Source: Anabaena sp. PCC 7108
Lineage (GTDB): Bacteria; Cyanobacteriota; Cyanobacteriia; Cyanobacteriales; Nostocaceae
Direction of reading: 5' to 3'
Length of the DNA: 64,000 bases
NCBI RefSeq assembly: GCF_000332135.1
Contig: NZ_KB235896.1
Location: 2,739,403 to 2,803,402, forward strand
Positions 56,166 through 64,000 of this stretch are shown here, in pieces. Every line of letters begins with the position of its first letter. The first letter of the stretch is position 1. The position numbers were made by a program, and so were the translations under genes. The notes beneath the pieces are model-generated. The model made no database searches, was not told the DNA's origin, and saw only the letters and a list, made by a program, of their open reading frames with translations.

Positions 56166-58649
56166 ATGGACAGACAACAAGGAATCATGCAGCTCATTTA
56201 CAACAAGATCAATGACATGATTGGAGCTGGAAACCAGTTATTTTGTATGCAATTTCCTGCCCAACCACTGAACTATCGTCAGTATCAATATGATACAAGC
56301 GACAGGCATAGTGTGATGGCAAAACCCTATTCAGTTCAAGAATCGGAATTTCGCCTGTCAGAGGAACTCTTTGACATTTCTCCTATCACCGCAGGTTCCA
56401 ATGGCGAAAAATTATCAGTTGTTTATAATACTTTAATCAACAATTTCATTCCTCAGTTAGAACATTTAGCTCCATTTATTAAAGATCGAGCCGGTCTTGG
56501 TCGTTTCTTATTAGAAGACAGTGGAGAACGAAATGAGCAAGATCAGCCAATATCCCGTATTGAGCTTTCCAAAAATCTTTATAAAATCTATTTAGAAGAA
56601 AAAAATAAATGGAATGAAGAGAAAACAAAAAAGTTTGATGAATATAAAGCTAACAACGATCTTGATGGCTATGCTAAATGGCAAAGTTCTTACGGAATGG
56701 TGCGTCAAGAGCAGTTAAATAATCTCTATAATGATGCTGTTGTTAGAGGTCATCTGCATGAAGTTTTAACAATTTTAGGCTATCTAAATGCTTCATCAAT
56801 TGCTGAAGAATTGGAGCTAGGAAAGCAAAAAATGCGGAACTCAGCCCGCTCATCGCTTGATGAATCTATGACGGTTTATCCAGTACAATTTCAACCTAAT
56901 AATTGGTTTAAAGCTCTAACTCCAAATCTCAATCCACAAGATCTGACAATGGCTCAAGACTCCATTCGGGATCAGTATGTAGCCAAACAACGAGAACTGT
57001 CGCGGGCTAAAGCTGAGTTGCAGCAGATGGAGCTATTATCAGTAAATCAAAACGAAATTGACCGACTAGACGGAGAGATTGCCACCAGCAAGCAGGCACT
57101 CAATCAAGCAGAATCCAGCTTGATTCAGAAATATGGCGAAGGTGTAGTTGGTTTTGCGAAAATTTATTTCAAGGCAACAAATCCATTATCAGGAGTGATT
57201 GATAGAAGCAAAAAAATTAAAGTCAATAACGATACAGCAAAAAAACTTGGTGTGCTTGATCTATCTCAAACGTATATAGACTCATTGAGTGAGGCAGTTA
57301 ATGGGATAGCTGAAACAAGCCAAACGCAACAGAAGCTAAATGATGCTATTTCACATTTGACAGAGTTAAAAGCCAGAAAAGCACAACTTGATTCCCGCGA
57401 CTGGAAATTTAATAAAGCCAGCTTAGAGCAGCGGGTTAAAGACTTACAGGTTGATGTGAGTGCTATGGCAGATTTACTGGCAAATGTTCATCAAGTAAAT
57501 GCTTCGCGTATTAGCCTAATTAAAAAAAGCTACGAGAACGAAACTTTGACCTATGAAATTGTAATCTCAGAAACGATAACTGGGGGAAGTTTCACATTGA
57601 AGACAGATATAAGCGAGATCAAAATAACAAGAGATGCCAGTAATAAATTTTCACTACCAGATGATGTCCAGGATTTAACATTGACAAAGGATGGAAATGA
57701 GGGGAGTTGGATTCTTCAGCTCGCCAAACAGTCAAAGGATTCCGACATTGTGTTGCAAAAAGACGATTTGGAGCCTAAAGTAGAGCCAAAAGCAGAACCA
57801 AGTATTTTGCCAGCACCTCAGACAGAAGCAGATGCTGAGGTTAGTGGAATGTTTACCGATATACTTCTCAAAATCAGCAAATCTGAGGAGACAGGTGAGA
57901 CGAACTTAGCAACAGCAGCAAATAGCAGTAAGTGGGGTGTCAGTACATGGTTTAATTCGGTTGGTGGGCAATCTAGTTCTTCAAGCGCCAATGCCTCCCA
58001 GCAGAGCAATTTCTTCAATCAAGAAATTGAGATTGGCTTTCGAGTTGCTAAAGTATCGTTTGATCGTGGTGGTTGGTTTAACCCACAGATATTTAAGATG
58101 TCTCATGCCTTTTGCAGGTTAGCTGAGATGCGCGTATCGCCAGGACTGTCTATAGACGACATTAAAGGTAAGACTCAAGCACAATTAAAAGCATTGACTG
58201 AATATGAGGAAAATAAAAAAAAGTATAAATACATTATGCCAGCCTTTCCTGTGGCAATGGTGATCGCAAAAGACATTACCATCAAGGTAAAAATGGACAA
58301 GATCGACAGCACAAGTGCAAAATCAGTTGTCGAGAATTCGAGTTCGACTGGTGGTGGATTTTTCGGTTTCTCTTCTTCTGGTGCTTCCTCAAGCAAAAAT
58401 TCTTCAGAGTCTACATTCCACGGCGTACATGGTGGATATTACTACATTCGCATCCCTGGCCCGCAGGTACTTGGCTATTTCCTACAATTAGTTCCACAAG
58501 ATAATTCTGTCCCCTATAAACCCACCTTTACCGATAATGGTGATAGCCCTGTCATTCAAGCCTTTCAACTTTACAATCACGCTAAAGAACTGATGGACTT
58601 AACACAATCCCAGTTGTCTAAAACCCAAGAATCTGGAAAGGCAAACTGA
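56166..58649 (+). CDS. Unknown 827-residue protein with coiled coils and Ser-rich segments
   Basis: I do not recognise this protein. No signal peptide or membrane helix. Residues 1-260 are helical and charged. Coiled-coil stretches lie at about 268-322 and 385-443. A small beta-rich domain follows (about 455-530), then a Pro/Glu linker (VEPKAEP). A C-terminal domain (about 565-800) carries the striking VSFDRGGWFNPQIF and HGGYYYIRIPGPQVLGYF and two Ser/Gly-rich loops, like membrane-inserting or assembly loops of toxins; that is speculation. AGGAGAG precedes the ATG, so it is well translated. The secreted 307-residue gene follows after 167 bp. Confidence 0.75.
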   Translation: MDRQQGIMQLIYNKINDMIGAGNQLFCMQFPAQPLNYRQYQYDTSDRHSVMAKPYSVQESEFRLSEELFDISPITAGSNGEKLSVVYNTLINNFIPQLEHLAPFIKDRAGLGRFLLEDSGERNEQDQPISRIELSKNLYKIYLEEKNKWNEEKTKKFDEYKANNDLDGYAKWQSSYGMVRQEQLNNLYNDAVVRGHLHEVLTILGYLNASSIAEELELGKQKMRNSARSSLDESMTVYPVQFQPNNWFKALTPNLNPQDLTMAQDSIRDQYVAKQRELSRAKAELQQMELLSVNQNEIDRLDGEIATSKQALNQAESSLIQKYGEGVVGFAKIYFKATNPLSGVIDRSKKIKVNNDTAKKLGVLDLSQTYIDSLSEAVNGIAETSQTQQKLNDAISHLTELKARKAQLDSRDWKFNKASLEQRVKDLQVDVSAMADLLANVHQVNASRISLIKKSYENETLTYEIVISETITGGSFTLKTDISEIKITRDASNKFSLPDDVQDLTLTKDGNEGSWILQLAKQSKDSDIVLQKDDLEPKVEPKAEPSILPAPQTEADAEVSGMFTDILLKISKSEETGETNLATAANSSKWGVSTWFNSVGGQSSSSSANASQQSNFFNQEIEIGFRVAKVSFDRGGWFNPQIFKMSHAFCRLAEMRVSPGLSIDDIKGKTQAQLKALTEYEENKKKYKYIMPAFPVAMVIAKDITIKVKMDKIDSTSAKSVVENSSSTGGGFFGFSSSGASSSKNSSESTFHGVHGGYYYIRIPGPQVLGYFLQLVPQDNSVPYKPTFTDNGDSPVIQAFQLYNHAKELMDLTQSQLSKTQESGKAN

Positions 58650-58816
58650 TATCGCTCCAACATAGGGGGGAAGTTCAGATACATGGAAAAGTGGACAGGA
58701 TGTCAAGTTTTGTAACCATTACCCTCCCTCAACCTCCCCCATCCTTATAAGGCTGTCCACAAAACGGAAAACAAGAAGGCTTCAGCAACAATTAATAAAA
58801 CAGAAAAGAATTCACC

Positions 58817-59740
58817 ATGATTAAAATTTTGCAAAGATTAATTAGCGTATTACTTTTAACTGTTGTACTAAATCTTGGTTTTAGCACGCCATCATATGCT
58901 CTTAATTATAAGGATGCAATTGCTTACCACAGACTGACAGGAACCGGACGATTTGAAGTCATGGAGAAAAAAGGAACGCTCTCTAACGGTGATAAGGCGG
59001 ATCTAGTAAAAGCAACCAAAGTGGAAGAACAGCCTAACCTGTTATCCGCTCTTAAATATGCCGCAGATAGGTTTGAAAACATCGGCAGTAATGCACAAAA
59101 AATAGTAGAAATGAGCGGTGGACAGATAAATGGAAACATAGCGCAAAGACATCCGACTCAATTGGAGCCATTTGTATATCAGATCGAAGTTCCATACAAT
59201 GACAAAGGAGCCAAGACAAAAATAGAAATAATATATCAATTTGCAGCTAACTCTCCAGGCTATATAATTTCCCAAGAGATACCAGAAGAAGGGAAATCGA
59301 CAATCGACAATAGACTGATCAACAATAAAGATATAGGATATGCAGAAAATTACTATACAACTCATGCGGATACAGGAGACATACCTTGGAGCCAAATGAT
59401 AAAACAGGATAAAAAGAGCTTAAAGAAAAGAAATAGCGAGATACTAGACGCAAGGACAAAACTAGCGGGAGAGGGAGCAAGGTTTAATGTAGTCAAAAAT
59501 AATATGTCGGTTATAGCAGATACAACCAGAATATATAAAGTAAAAAGCGGAAAAGTATACTGGGTTTACATGAGAGATCTATGGAAATATTGGGCGCAAG
59601 TGTTTAGAAGCCGATATGGAATAACAAATAAAGAGATAGCTACGGAATTAGACAGAGATAGGTGGGATAATGAATTTGGTCCGAATAGAGGATTGATAAA
59701 CTCCTTTCAATTTAAGCCCTCTGATATAAAGATAGAATAG
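58817..59740 (+). CDS. Unknown secreted 307-residue protein with atypical codon use
   Basis: Signal peptide at residues 1-28 (LLLTVVLNLGFSTPSYA then LNYK). The mature part is Lys/Asn/Ile rich and shows no known domain. The second half uses ATA and AGA codons far more than its neighbours, which points to recent transfer from AT-rich DNA. No cysteine pairs or catalytic motif were seen. Because it follows the 827-residue gene inside the same pair of inverted repeats, the two may be a cell-surface or secreted partner set, which is inference. Confidence 0.75.
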   Translation: MIKILQRLISVLLLTVVLNLGFSTPSYALNYKDAIAYHRLTGTGRFEVMEKKGTLSNGDKADLVKATKVEEQPNLLSALKYAADRFENIGSNAQKIVEMSGGQINGNIAQRHPTQLEPFVYQIEVPYNDKGAKTKIEIIYQFAANSPGYIISQEIPEEGKSTIDNRLINNKDIGYAENYYTTHADTGDIPWSQMIKQDKKSLKKRNSEILDARTKLAGEGARFNVVKNNMSVIADTTRIYKVKSGKVYWVYMRDLWKYWAQVFRSRYGITNKEIATELDRDRWDNEFGPNRGLINSFQFKPSDIKIE

Positions 59741-60053
59741 TCAGTACGATCGCACTTCTGAGTGATTCCACAAAGGCATAGGCTTGAAAAAGTCAGAATC
59801 TGACCAGACTAAGTATGTTTCACGAGTAGTAAAGTATTTTACCGAACCCAAAAAAAGAAACTTAGTGCGATTTCTTTGGGGAAAGTGCGATAGCGCAAGC
59901 GCTGCTGCAAGCAGTTCGCTTGATCTTGTAGGGTACGTTATCGGAAAGTACGGCACCAACCATATCATTAAATTCGGTGGGTTACGCTGTCTCTAACCCA
60001 CCCTACTTTTTAGAGCGATCGCCTTTTGTTGGGAGAGGGGTGTAGACGTAGCC
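59741..60053. other. Spacer with repeats; right border of the unknown gene pair
   Basis: Contains the right 31-bp inverted repeat, CACCCTAC/GTAGGGT-type repeats and GCGATCGC. A 70-codon ORF at 59784 runs through this repeat DNA and is not credible. Confidence 0.5.
59887..59917. repeat. Right 31-bp repeat, inverse of 56100-56129
   Basis: GCGATAGCGCAAGCGCTGCT then GCAAGCAGTTC, nearly the exact reverse complement of the left copy. The family is also an internal hairpin, so mobility is possible but not proven. Confidence 0.8.
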
Positions 60054-61457
60054 CTAATTCCCAATCACATCACTAAAATAACTCCGATACAATTGACAAC
60101 GCGGCTCCACTTCATTCCCCGCAAGCTTGACCAAACCCATACTCTGCAACTGATAAGCTGAGATTGTTTCTAACCGCACTGGCTCAGTAGCAGAAATTAC
60201 TGTTTTAAATGCTGTCATCAGTTTTGGTTCCTGTTGTAAACTCAACCAAAATTCTCTTAAATGATGGCGATAAATACCTGCGTCAGTTCTAGCTTCTGCT
60301 AACAATTTTTCAAGAGTAACATCAGGATAACTTTTGAGGTAAGAAAATGCCTGCTGCAATAGATAAGGATGACCACCTACCAGTTCCATTAAAGGGTCTA
60401 CTAAAAATGAATTTTCAGCTAATCCATATTGTTGAGCAAATACTTGAACTTCGTCTTTAGTTAACTCTGGTAGTTCAATGGGTAATCCCACATTAAAAGG
60501 AGACTGATTAATATTCAGACGGATATAAACATCAGTAGAATGTGCGATCGCTAATCGCAACTTTTTCCAGTTTGGACGGCTTCTGGCTTTCTCATACCAA
60601 GAACGCAATAACCCAAAAAAATCTTCATAAACTTCAGGATAAGGGAAAAGTGCATCCACATCATCTAAGTATAAAACTAGAGGACTATCTGCTGCTGCTA
60701 AGAGGTATTCTTCTAAATAAGTTGTGCAACTTACTTTCGCACCCATACCTTCTTCATCCCAATATTCATCTAACTGATTGGGTAGCTTTAATTCTCGGCT
60801 CAGATTGAGGCAGAACCAGCGTAAAAATTTATTTAGGTTAGTCAGATGAGTTTGCCGATCTGCCATTTCTAAACTTAAACTAACTGTACGATACCCCTGC
60901 TTTGTCACTTGAGCTAATACCCTCTCCATGAGGGAGGTTTTACCCATTAATTTAGGTGCTTTGATCCGAATCAGGGAACCGGGCTGCAACAGAGTTTCAT
61001 AGCAGAGAAATTCAATGCCAAAACGCTCCACATATAATTCTGAAATCGGTAAGCTGTGTTTAGCTTGAGTTAAATAGGTCTGAGGAGGAGTTTCTTTCAG
61101 CTTGCTTTGACGCTGTTGACTTTTAGTAATGATTGATTCAGGGTTTGGTAAGTAATATTCAGATGGAAATTGCCGATCCCAACATTGCTTTTCCCAATGT
61201 CGTTTGAGGGCTTCTTTAAAATTACTTTTTTTGACTTTTTCTCCTAGAGCTTCTGTTAATAATTTCCAAAGCTTGGGCGCAATATCTTGACTAAGATAAC
61301 TTGTTGCATACTGGTTTTTAGCTGCAATTTGGTCATATTCTTCTCGTTGCCAAGATCCTTTAATTACTATTATTTCAACATCAGTTAAGGCTCTATTGAA
61401 CTTTGCCAAAACTGCATAGTTAGCAATTTTAATTGCCTCATCTAAATTAAAAACCAT
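60054..61457 (-). CDS. HTH-AAA-like ATPase (module II type)
   Basis: A 467-residue protein. Residues 1-90 form a predicted HTH domain of the vWA-MoxR-associated (VMAP) N-terminal type (IVIKGSWQREEYDQIA...KLWKLLTEALGEKV). An AAA-like module then has IKAPKLMGKTSLMERVL (Lys173), LYLDDVDALFP, and the HSTDVYIRLNINQSPFNVGLPIEL segment nearly shared with module II of the gene at 52146-54392. Eight codons of a paralogue (MFTQINAT, then stop) lie just before its start, a rearrangement scar. Its neighbour upstream on the same strand carries module I. Confidence 0.85.
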   Translation of the reverse strand: MVFNLDEAIKIANYAVLAKFNRALTDVEIIVIKGSWQREEYDQIAAKNQYATSYLSQDIAPKLWKLLTEALGEKVKKSNFKEALKRHWEKQCWDRQFPSEYYLPNPESIITKSQQRQSKLKETPPQTYLTQAKHSLPISELYVERFGIEFLCYETLLQPGSLIRIKAPKLMGKTSLMERVLAQVTKQGYRTVSLSLEMADRQTHLTNLNKFLRWFCLNLSRELKLPNQLDEYWDEEGMGAKVSCTTYLEEYLLAAADSPLVLYLDDVDALFPYPEVYEDFFGLLRSWYEKARSRPNWKKLRLAIAHSTDVYIRLNINQSPFNVGLPIELPELTKDEVQVFAQQYGLAENSFLVDPLMELVGGHPYLLQQAFSYLKSYPDVTLEKLLAEARTDAGIYRHHLREFWLSLQQEPKLMTAFKTVISATEPVRLETISAYQLQSMGLVKLAGNEVEPRCQLYRSYFSDVIGN

Positions 61458-61486
61458 AATTAAGTGGCGTTGATTTGGGTAAACAT
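61458..61486 (-). pseudogene. Remnant 5' end of an AAA_35 gene (MFTQINAT then stop)
   Basis: The DNA just upstream of the HTH-AAA start reads as ATG TTT ACC CAA ATC AAC GCC ACT TAA on the minus strand, nearly the first codons of the tandem AAA gene (MFAKLNATYQPGG). The leader upstream is also similar (AACATTGGTATTTTT). It marks a recombination breakpoint. Confidence 0.6.
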
Positions 61487-61564
61487 TGGTATTTTTGAGA
61501 GAATTACAAACGGAAATTGTCTAAATTATTACACAGCATTTTAAAATATATAAATTAAATTTAA

Positions 61565-61596
61565 CTGAATTAACCTGAATTTTGATGATCCTGAAT
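61565..61596. promoter_or_regulatory. CTGAAT direct repeats upstream of HTH-AAA and META-like genes
   Basis: CTGAAT at 61565, 61575 and 61591, matching CTGAA repeats at 54460-54519. The spacer serves two divergent genes. Confidence 0.4.
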
Positions 61597-61666
61597 TTAA
61601 CTCAATTCTTAATTGAAAAAACAGAATATACTCCAAATGTAACAATCCAAAAGTTCGCAGAACTCT

Positions 61667-62128
61667 ATGACTCGTTCTTTTCTTAAATCAGCCTTCTGTT
61701 TACCGTTAGCTGTTGTTTGTTTGCTTGGCTTTACTGGTAAAGCTTTTGCTGAATTCGGTGATACTCCTAATGGCTCTTATTATCTTATAGATGGTATGGA
61801 TACAATAGAGCCAGGAGATAGATCGTTTAAAATTAACTTTGATAGGGCTAAAAATAAAGTTACAGGTCAGACACTATGCACCAATTACACTGCTGACTAC
61901 ATTGGAGACGAGTACGGCAGCATTAAGATGTCCAATTTAGTGGTGACCAGAAAATCCGCCGAAGGAACGTGTGCTGACCCTTTGGCCAATCAAAAACAAG
62001 AAACAGAATACTTTGATAATCTTACTGCAATGAAACAATATTATATAATGTCGCAACCAGGTATTAATCTTTTATTATTAATTAATACCGATAGCCAGAA
62101 AGATTTCGCTTTTATCAAAGGTTATTGA
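61667..62128 (+). CDS. Secreted META/HslJ-like protein
   Basis: A 153-residue protein with a signal peptide (residues 1-28, ending GKAFA). The mature part has two Cys about 40 residues apart (LCTNYTADYIGD and EGTCADPL) and a pattern reminiscent of the META domain (CxNY, then KMSNLVVTRKSAEGTC, then hydrophobic beta strand). The assignment is weak. It lies on the opposite strand between the two halves of the split AAA system, as if inserted. Confidence 0.6.
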   Translation: MTRSFLKSAFCLPLAVVCLLGFTGKAFAEFGDTPNGSYYLIDGMDTIEPGDRSFKINFDRAKNKVTGQTLCTNYTADYIGDEYGSIKMSNLVVTRKSAEGTCADPLANQKQETEYFDNLTAMKQYYIMSQPGINLLLLINTDSQKDFAFIKGY

Positions 62129-62141
62129 TTTTGACGATGAA

Positions 62142-62178
62142 TGTGGAATCCCCGTGTTTTTAGACCGGGGAATCTCAA
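62142..62178 (+). other. Hairpin resembling an IS200/IS605 right end
   Basis: GGAATCCCCG...CGGGGAATC with loop TGTTTTTAGAC. It resembles the terminal hairpin of IS605-type elements (and of TnpB-associated RNA), but no transposase or TnpB gene is near; it may simply terminate the META-like gene. Confidence 0.3.
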
Positions 62179-62189
62179 TGTCAAGCTTA

Positions 62190-64000
62190 TTATATATGTT
62201 GGGAAATCCAGCTACTATTAAAAATAGCTTCATAAATTCGGTTATGGACTTTTAAATAACTTTGTTCTTTAACTAATAACCCTGATAATATCAATTCTGG
62301 CTCTTCTGGACTATCAACTGCTTTCACCTTTCCATGCTCTAAAACTTGTCTATAGAGTTTTAGCAGTGATGTAGCTTGTTGTTCACCTTTGAGAATGCGA
62401 TCTTTAATCGTCCTTAAATGTTCTGGTTCGTCTTGAGCTTCCCAATCTTTTATAATATTTGTGCCGATCAAATTTTCAATCCAGGCTTGTTCATTTTTAT
62501 CGGGAATAGCATCTGAAGAACTACGAATCATCTGGCAAATCTTTTGAGTTAAAAAAGGCTGACCGTTAGTCCAAAATAAAACTTCTTTAAGTACCGCTTG
62601 CGGGTTGCTAACCTTGTCTGAGAACCCCTGTAGTAGAGGTTGGGCTTCGTGTAATTGGAAGCCATGCAGTTGAATAGCCTGACCAATATTAAAAGGGGTG
62701 CGGCGATAATCTGTAATTAAATCACTCGGAGTAGCAACTCCCAATAAAACAAAGCACAACCGCTTATACTCTAGATTAATACCGCGCTGATTATAGCAGG
62801 AGCGAACTAAGGCAAAGAAGTCATTAACTGAAAAATCTAAACCTAAAATACTATCAATTTCATCTAAAAAGATGACTATTTTAGGTGCAGGAGTATTATC
62901 TGATAATTTAACTTCATTTAACAGAACTTCTTCAAAAAATCTACTCAATCGCTGTACAGGAGAAAGTTCGATATTTTCTTGCCACCAAGCCTTTAAATTA
63001 ACCTTACCGAGCAGATCAAAACCTTGCCACAATTCCACAGCTAATCCCTTATACCATTGCTCCGGGGTAATGTTTTCACTACCAATTCGAGTCATATCAA
63101 TAGCAGCACAGCAAACATCTTCTTGCTGTAAGTGGTGCATCATCCGCACCATCAAACTTGATTTACCCATTTGTCGGGTATTGAGAATATAACAAAAGTC
63201 TCCAGTTCTTAATGCTTTATAAAGATAACGGTCGGCAGAACGCACTACATAAGTAGGCGCATCACTTGGCAAACTCCCACCAACTTGATAATCATAACTT
63301 GAGGCTTCTTCGGAACTTTTTAGCAGGGCATTTTCAAATTCTAATTTAGCTTGAGTAGCTTTAAGAATTTCCAGAGTTTGTGATAGTTCTTGAGTACGTT
63401 CTTCTACTTTTTGTTCTAGGGTTGTGTAGAGACGAGAATTTTCAATCGAGATAGCAGCTTGACTAGAAAGGATATTTAAAACTTCGACTCGGTCTGTTGT
63501 AAATGCTCCTGTTGTGAGATTATTTTCTAAATATAAAATACCACTCAGTTTGCCTTGATTGAGTAGGGGAGTGCAGAGAATTGATTTAGGTTGAGTAGTG
63601 ACAATATAGGAATCGCGGGTAAATTGTCCCTCTTGGGTGGCATCATTGAGAACTACATTTTCCTGAGTGCGGGCAACATAATTAACGATAGCGGTTGAGA
63701 GTAAGGGAGTCTGGGTGGAAGCATCTGGTGAGTCTACTGCAAGAGATTGTAGTATGTTAACGTCATCAGAATCTATTGCTCCCACTGCTTCAATCACCCA
63801 GTTATCATCAGAATCTAGAAGCAAAAAGCCTTTTTGAGCGCCAGCATTCTCAATCATAATTTTCATTAACTTTGCCAGTAACTTACCCAGAACAATTTCT
63901 CCAGTTAGGGCTTGAGATGCTTTAATAACTGTTGTTAAATCCAGGACTGTTCCATCATTACCACTAGTAGAAATAGTTGTGCTGAGGCTTTTAGCTTTCT
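62190..64000 (-). CDS. Partial: GAF plus AAA-like module I protein, probably C-terminal part of an HstK-type kinase
   Basis: The frame is open to the window edge (no stop from 63867 to 64000), so the gene's 5' end lies outside and the ATG at 63866 is internal. Visible: a linker KAKSLSTTISTSGNDGT typical of the large cyanobacterial Ser/Thr kinase-ATPase-GAF-histidine kinase proteins, a GAF domain (KIMIENAGAQKGFLLL to ENSRLY), a coiled linker (VEERTQELSQTLEIL), and an AAA-like module I (GGSLPSDAPTYVVRSAD; LNTRQMGKSSL; FLDEID) ending SSWISQHI. In the usual protein the GAF is followed by a histidine kinase; here it is replaced by the AAA module. The kinase N-terminus is inferred, not seen. Confidence 0.85.
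   Translation of the reverse strand, partial: KAKSLSTTISTSGNDGTVLDLTTVIKASQALTGEIVLGKLLAKLMKIMIENAGAQKGFLLLDSDDNWVIEAVGAIDSDDVNILQSLAVDSPDASTQTPLLSTAIVNYVARTQENVVLNDATQEGQFTRDSYIVTTQPKSILCTPLLNQGKLSGILYLENNLTTGAFTTDRVEVLNILSSQAAISIENSRLYTTLEQKVEERTQELSQTLEILKATQAKLEFENALLKSSEEASSYDYQVGGSLPSDAPTYVVRSADRYLYKALRTGDFCYILNTRQMGKSSLMVRMMHHLQQEDVCCAAIDMTRIGSENITPEQWYKGLAVELWQGFDLLGKVNLKAWWQENIELSPVQRLSRFFEEVLLNEVKLSDNTPAPKIVIFLDEIDSILGLDFSVNDFFALVRSCYNQRGINLEYKRLCFVLLGVATPSDLITDYRRTPFNIGQAIQLHGFQLHEAQPLLQGFSDKVSNPQAVLKEVLFWTNGQPFLTQKICQMIRSSSDAIPDKNEQAWIENLIGTNIIKDWEAQDEPEHLRTIKDRILKGEQQATSLLKLYRQVLEHGKVKAVDSPEEPELILSGLLVKEQSYLKVHNRIYEAIFNSSWISQHI

Noticed and set aside
59784-59996. 70-codon ORF
   Set aside because: Runs through repeat DNA (HIP1-like and GCTGCTGC motifs) with no initiation signal.

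Overview
The window is a chromosomal stretch of a filamentous (Nostocales-type) cyanobacterium. The evidence is petN, a petH whose FNR carries a CpcD-like phycobilisome-linker domain, prk, a cyanobacterial-type GshA, a CAAD membrane protein, many HIP1 octamers (GCGATCGC), and tandem heptamer repeats (STRR, such as CAGGGAA) of the kind known from heterocystous cyanobacteria. No ribosomal or heterocyst marker gene is present, so genus is not assigned.

Layout. 0.1-3.3 kb: six tightly overlapping small genes of unknown, possibly phage-derived, function. 3.4-7.4 kb: petN with a 53-residue membrane protein, then a four-GAF histidine kinase whose first GAF looks like a DXCF cyanobacteriochrome, then a small membrane protein. 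7.8-13 kb: a CAU-anticodon tRNA, a LysM/M23 cell-wall peptidase, trmL and gshA. 13.4-19.5 kb: a two-gene operon of a giant UPF1/Dna2-like SF1 helicase and a phospholipase-D-type nuclease, resembling Mokosh-type defence modules but with a different architecture. 19.6-29.2 kb: an HDAC-family deacetylase, MscS channel, SLH porin-like protein, alpha/beta hydrolase, Ser/Thr kinase and uvrA. 29.7-36.0 kb: a complete azole-forming RiPP (TOMM) cluster: SagB-like dehydrogenase, YcaO cyclodehydratase, E1/ThiF-like partner, a precursor with a Cys/Gly core of five CGGCGRP repeats, and a divergent ABC exporter. Inverted copies of a roughly 200-bp interspersed repeat flank it. 36.3-51.8 kb: mostly core metabolism (metK, prk, petH, hom, CAAD protein, a sensor kinase, pcrA, a B12-binding radical SAM enzyme). 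52.1-64 kb: an accessory region with three AAA-like (AAA_35-type) ATPase genes, one ECF-type sigma factor, two unrecognised genes between inverted 30-bp repeats, a META-like secreted protein, and MITE traces.

How the genes work together. The TOMM genes form a self-contained pathway: the E1-like protein binds the leader, YcaO cyclises Cys residues, SagB oxidises azolines, and the ABC protein may export the product. A terminator hairpin lies between the precursor and enzyme genes. Helicase and nuclease are translationally overlapped and probably act as one complex. In the 52-64 kb region one AAA gene carries two modules fused in one chain, while the same two modules occur in the same order as separate genes 8 kb away, which suggests that they cooperate. 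petN, petH and prk belong to photosynthetic electron flow and carbon fixation; metK and hom to methionine/threonine metabolism; uvrA and pcrA to DNA repair. Small mobile elements (at least two MITEs with perfect target duplications) and four or more dispersed repeat families have shaped gene borders, and heptamer repeats even form the C-termini of two TOMM enzymes.
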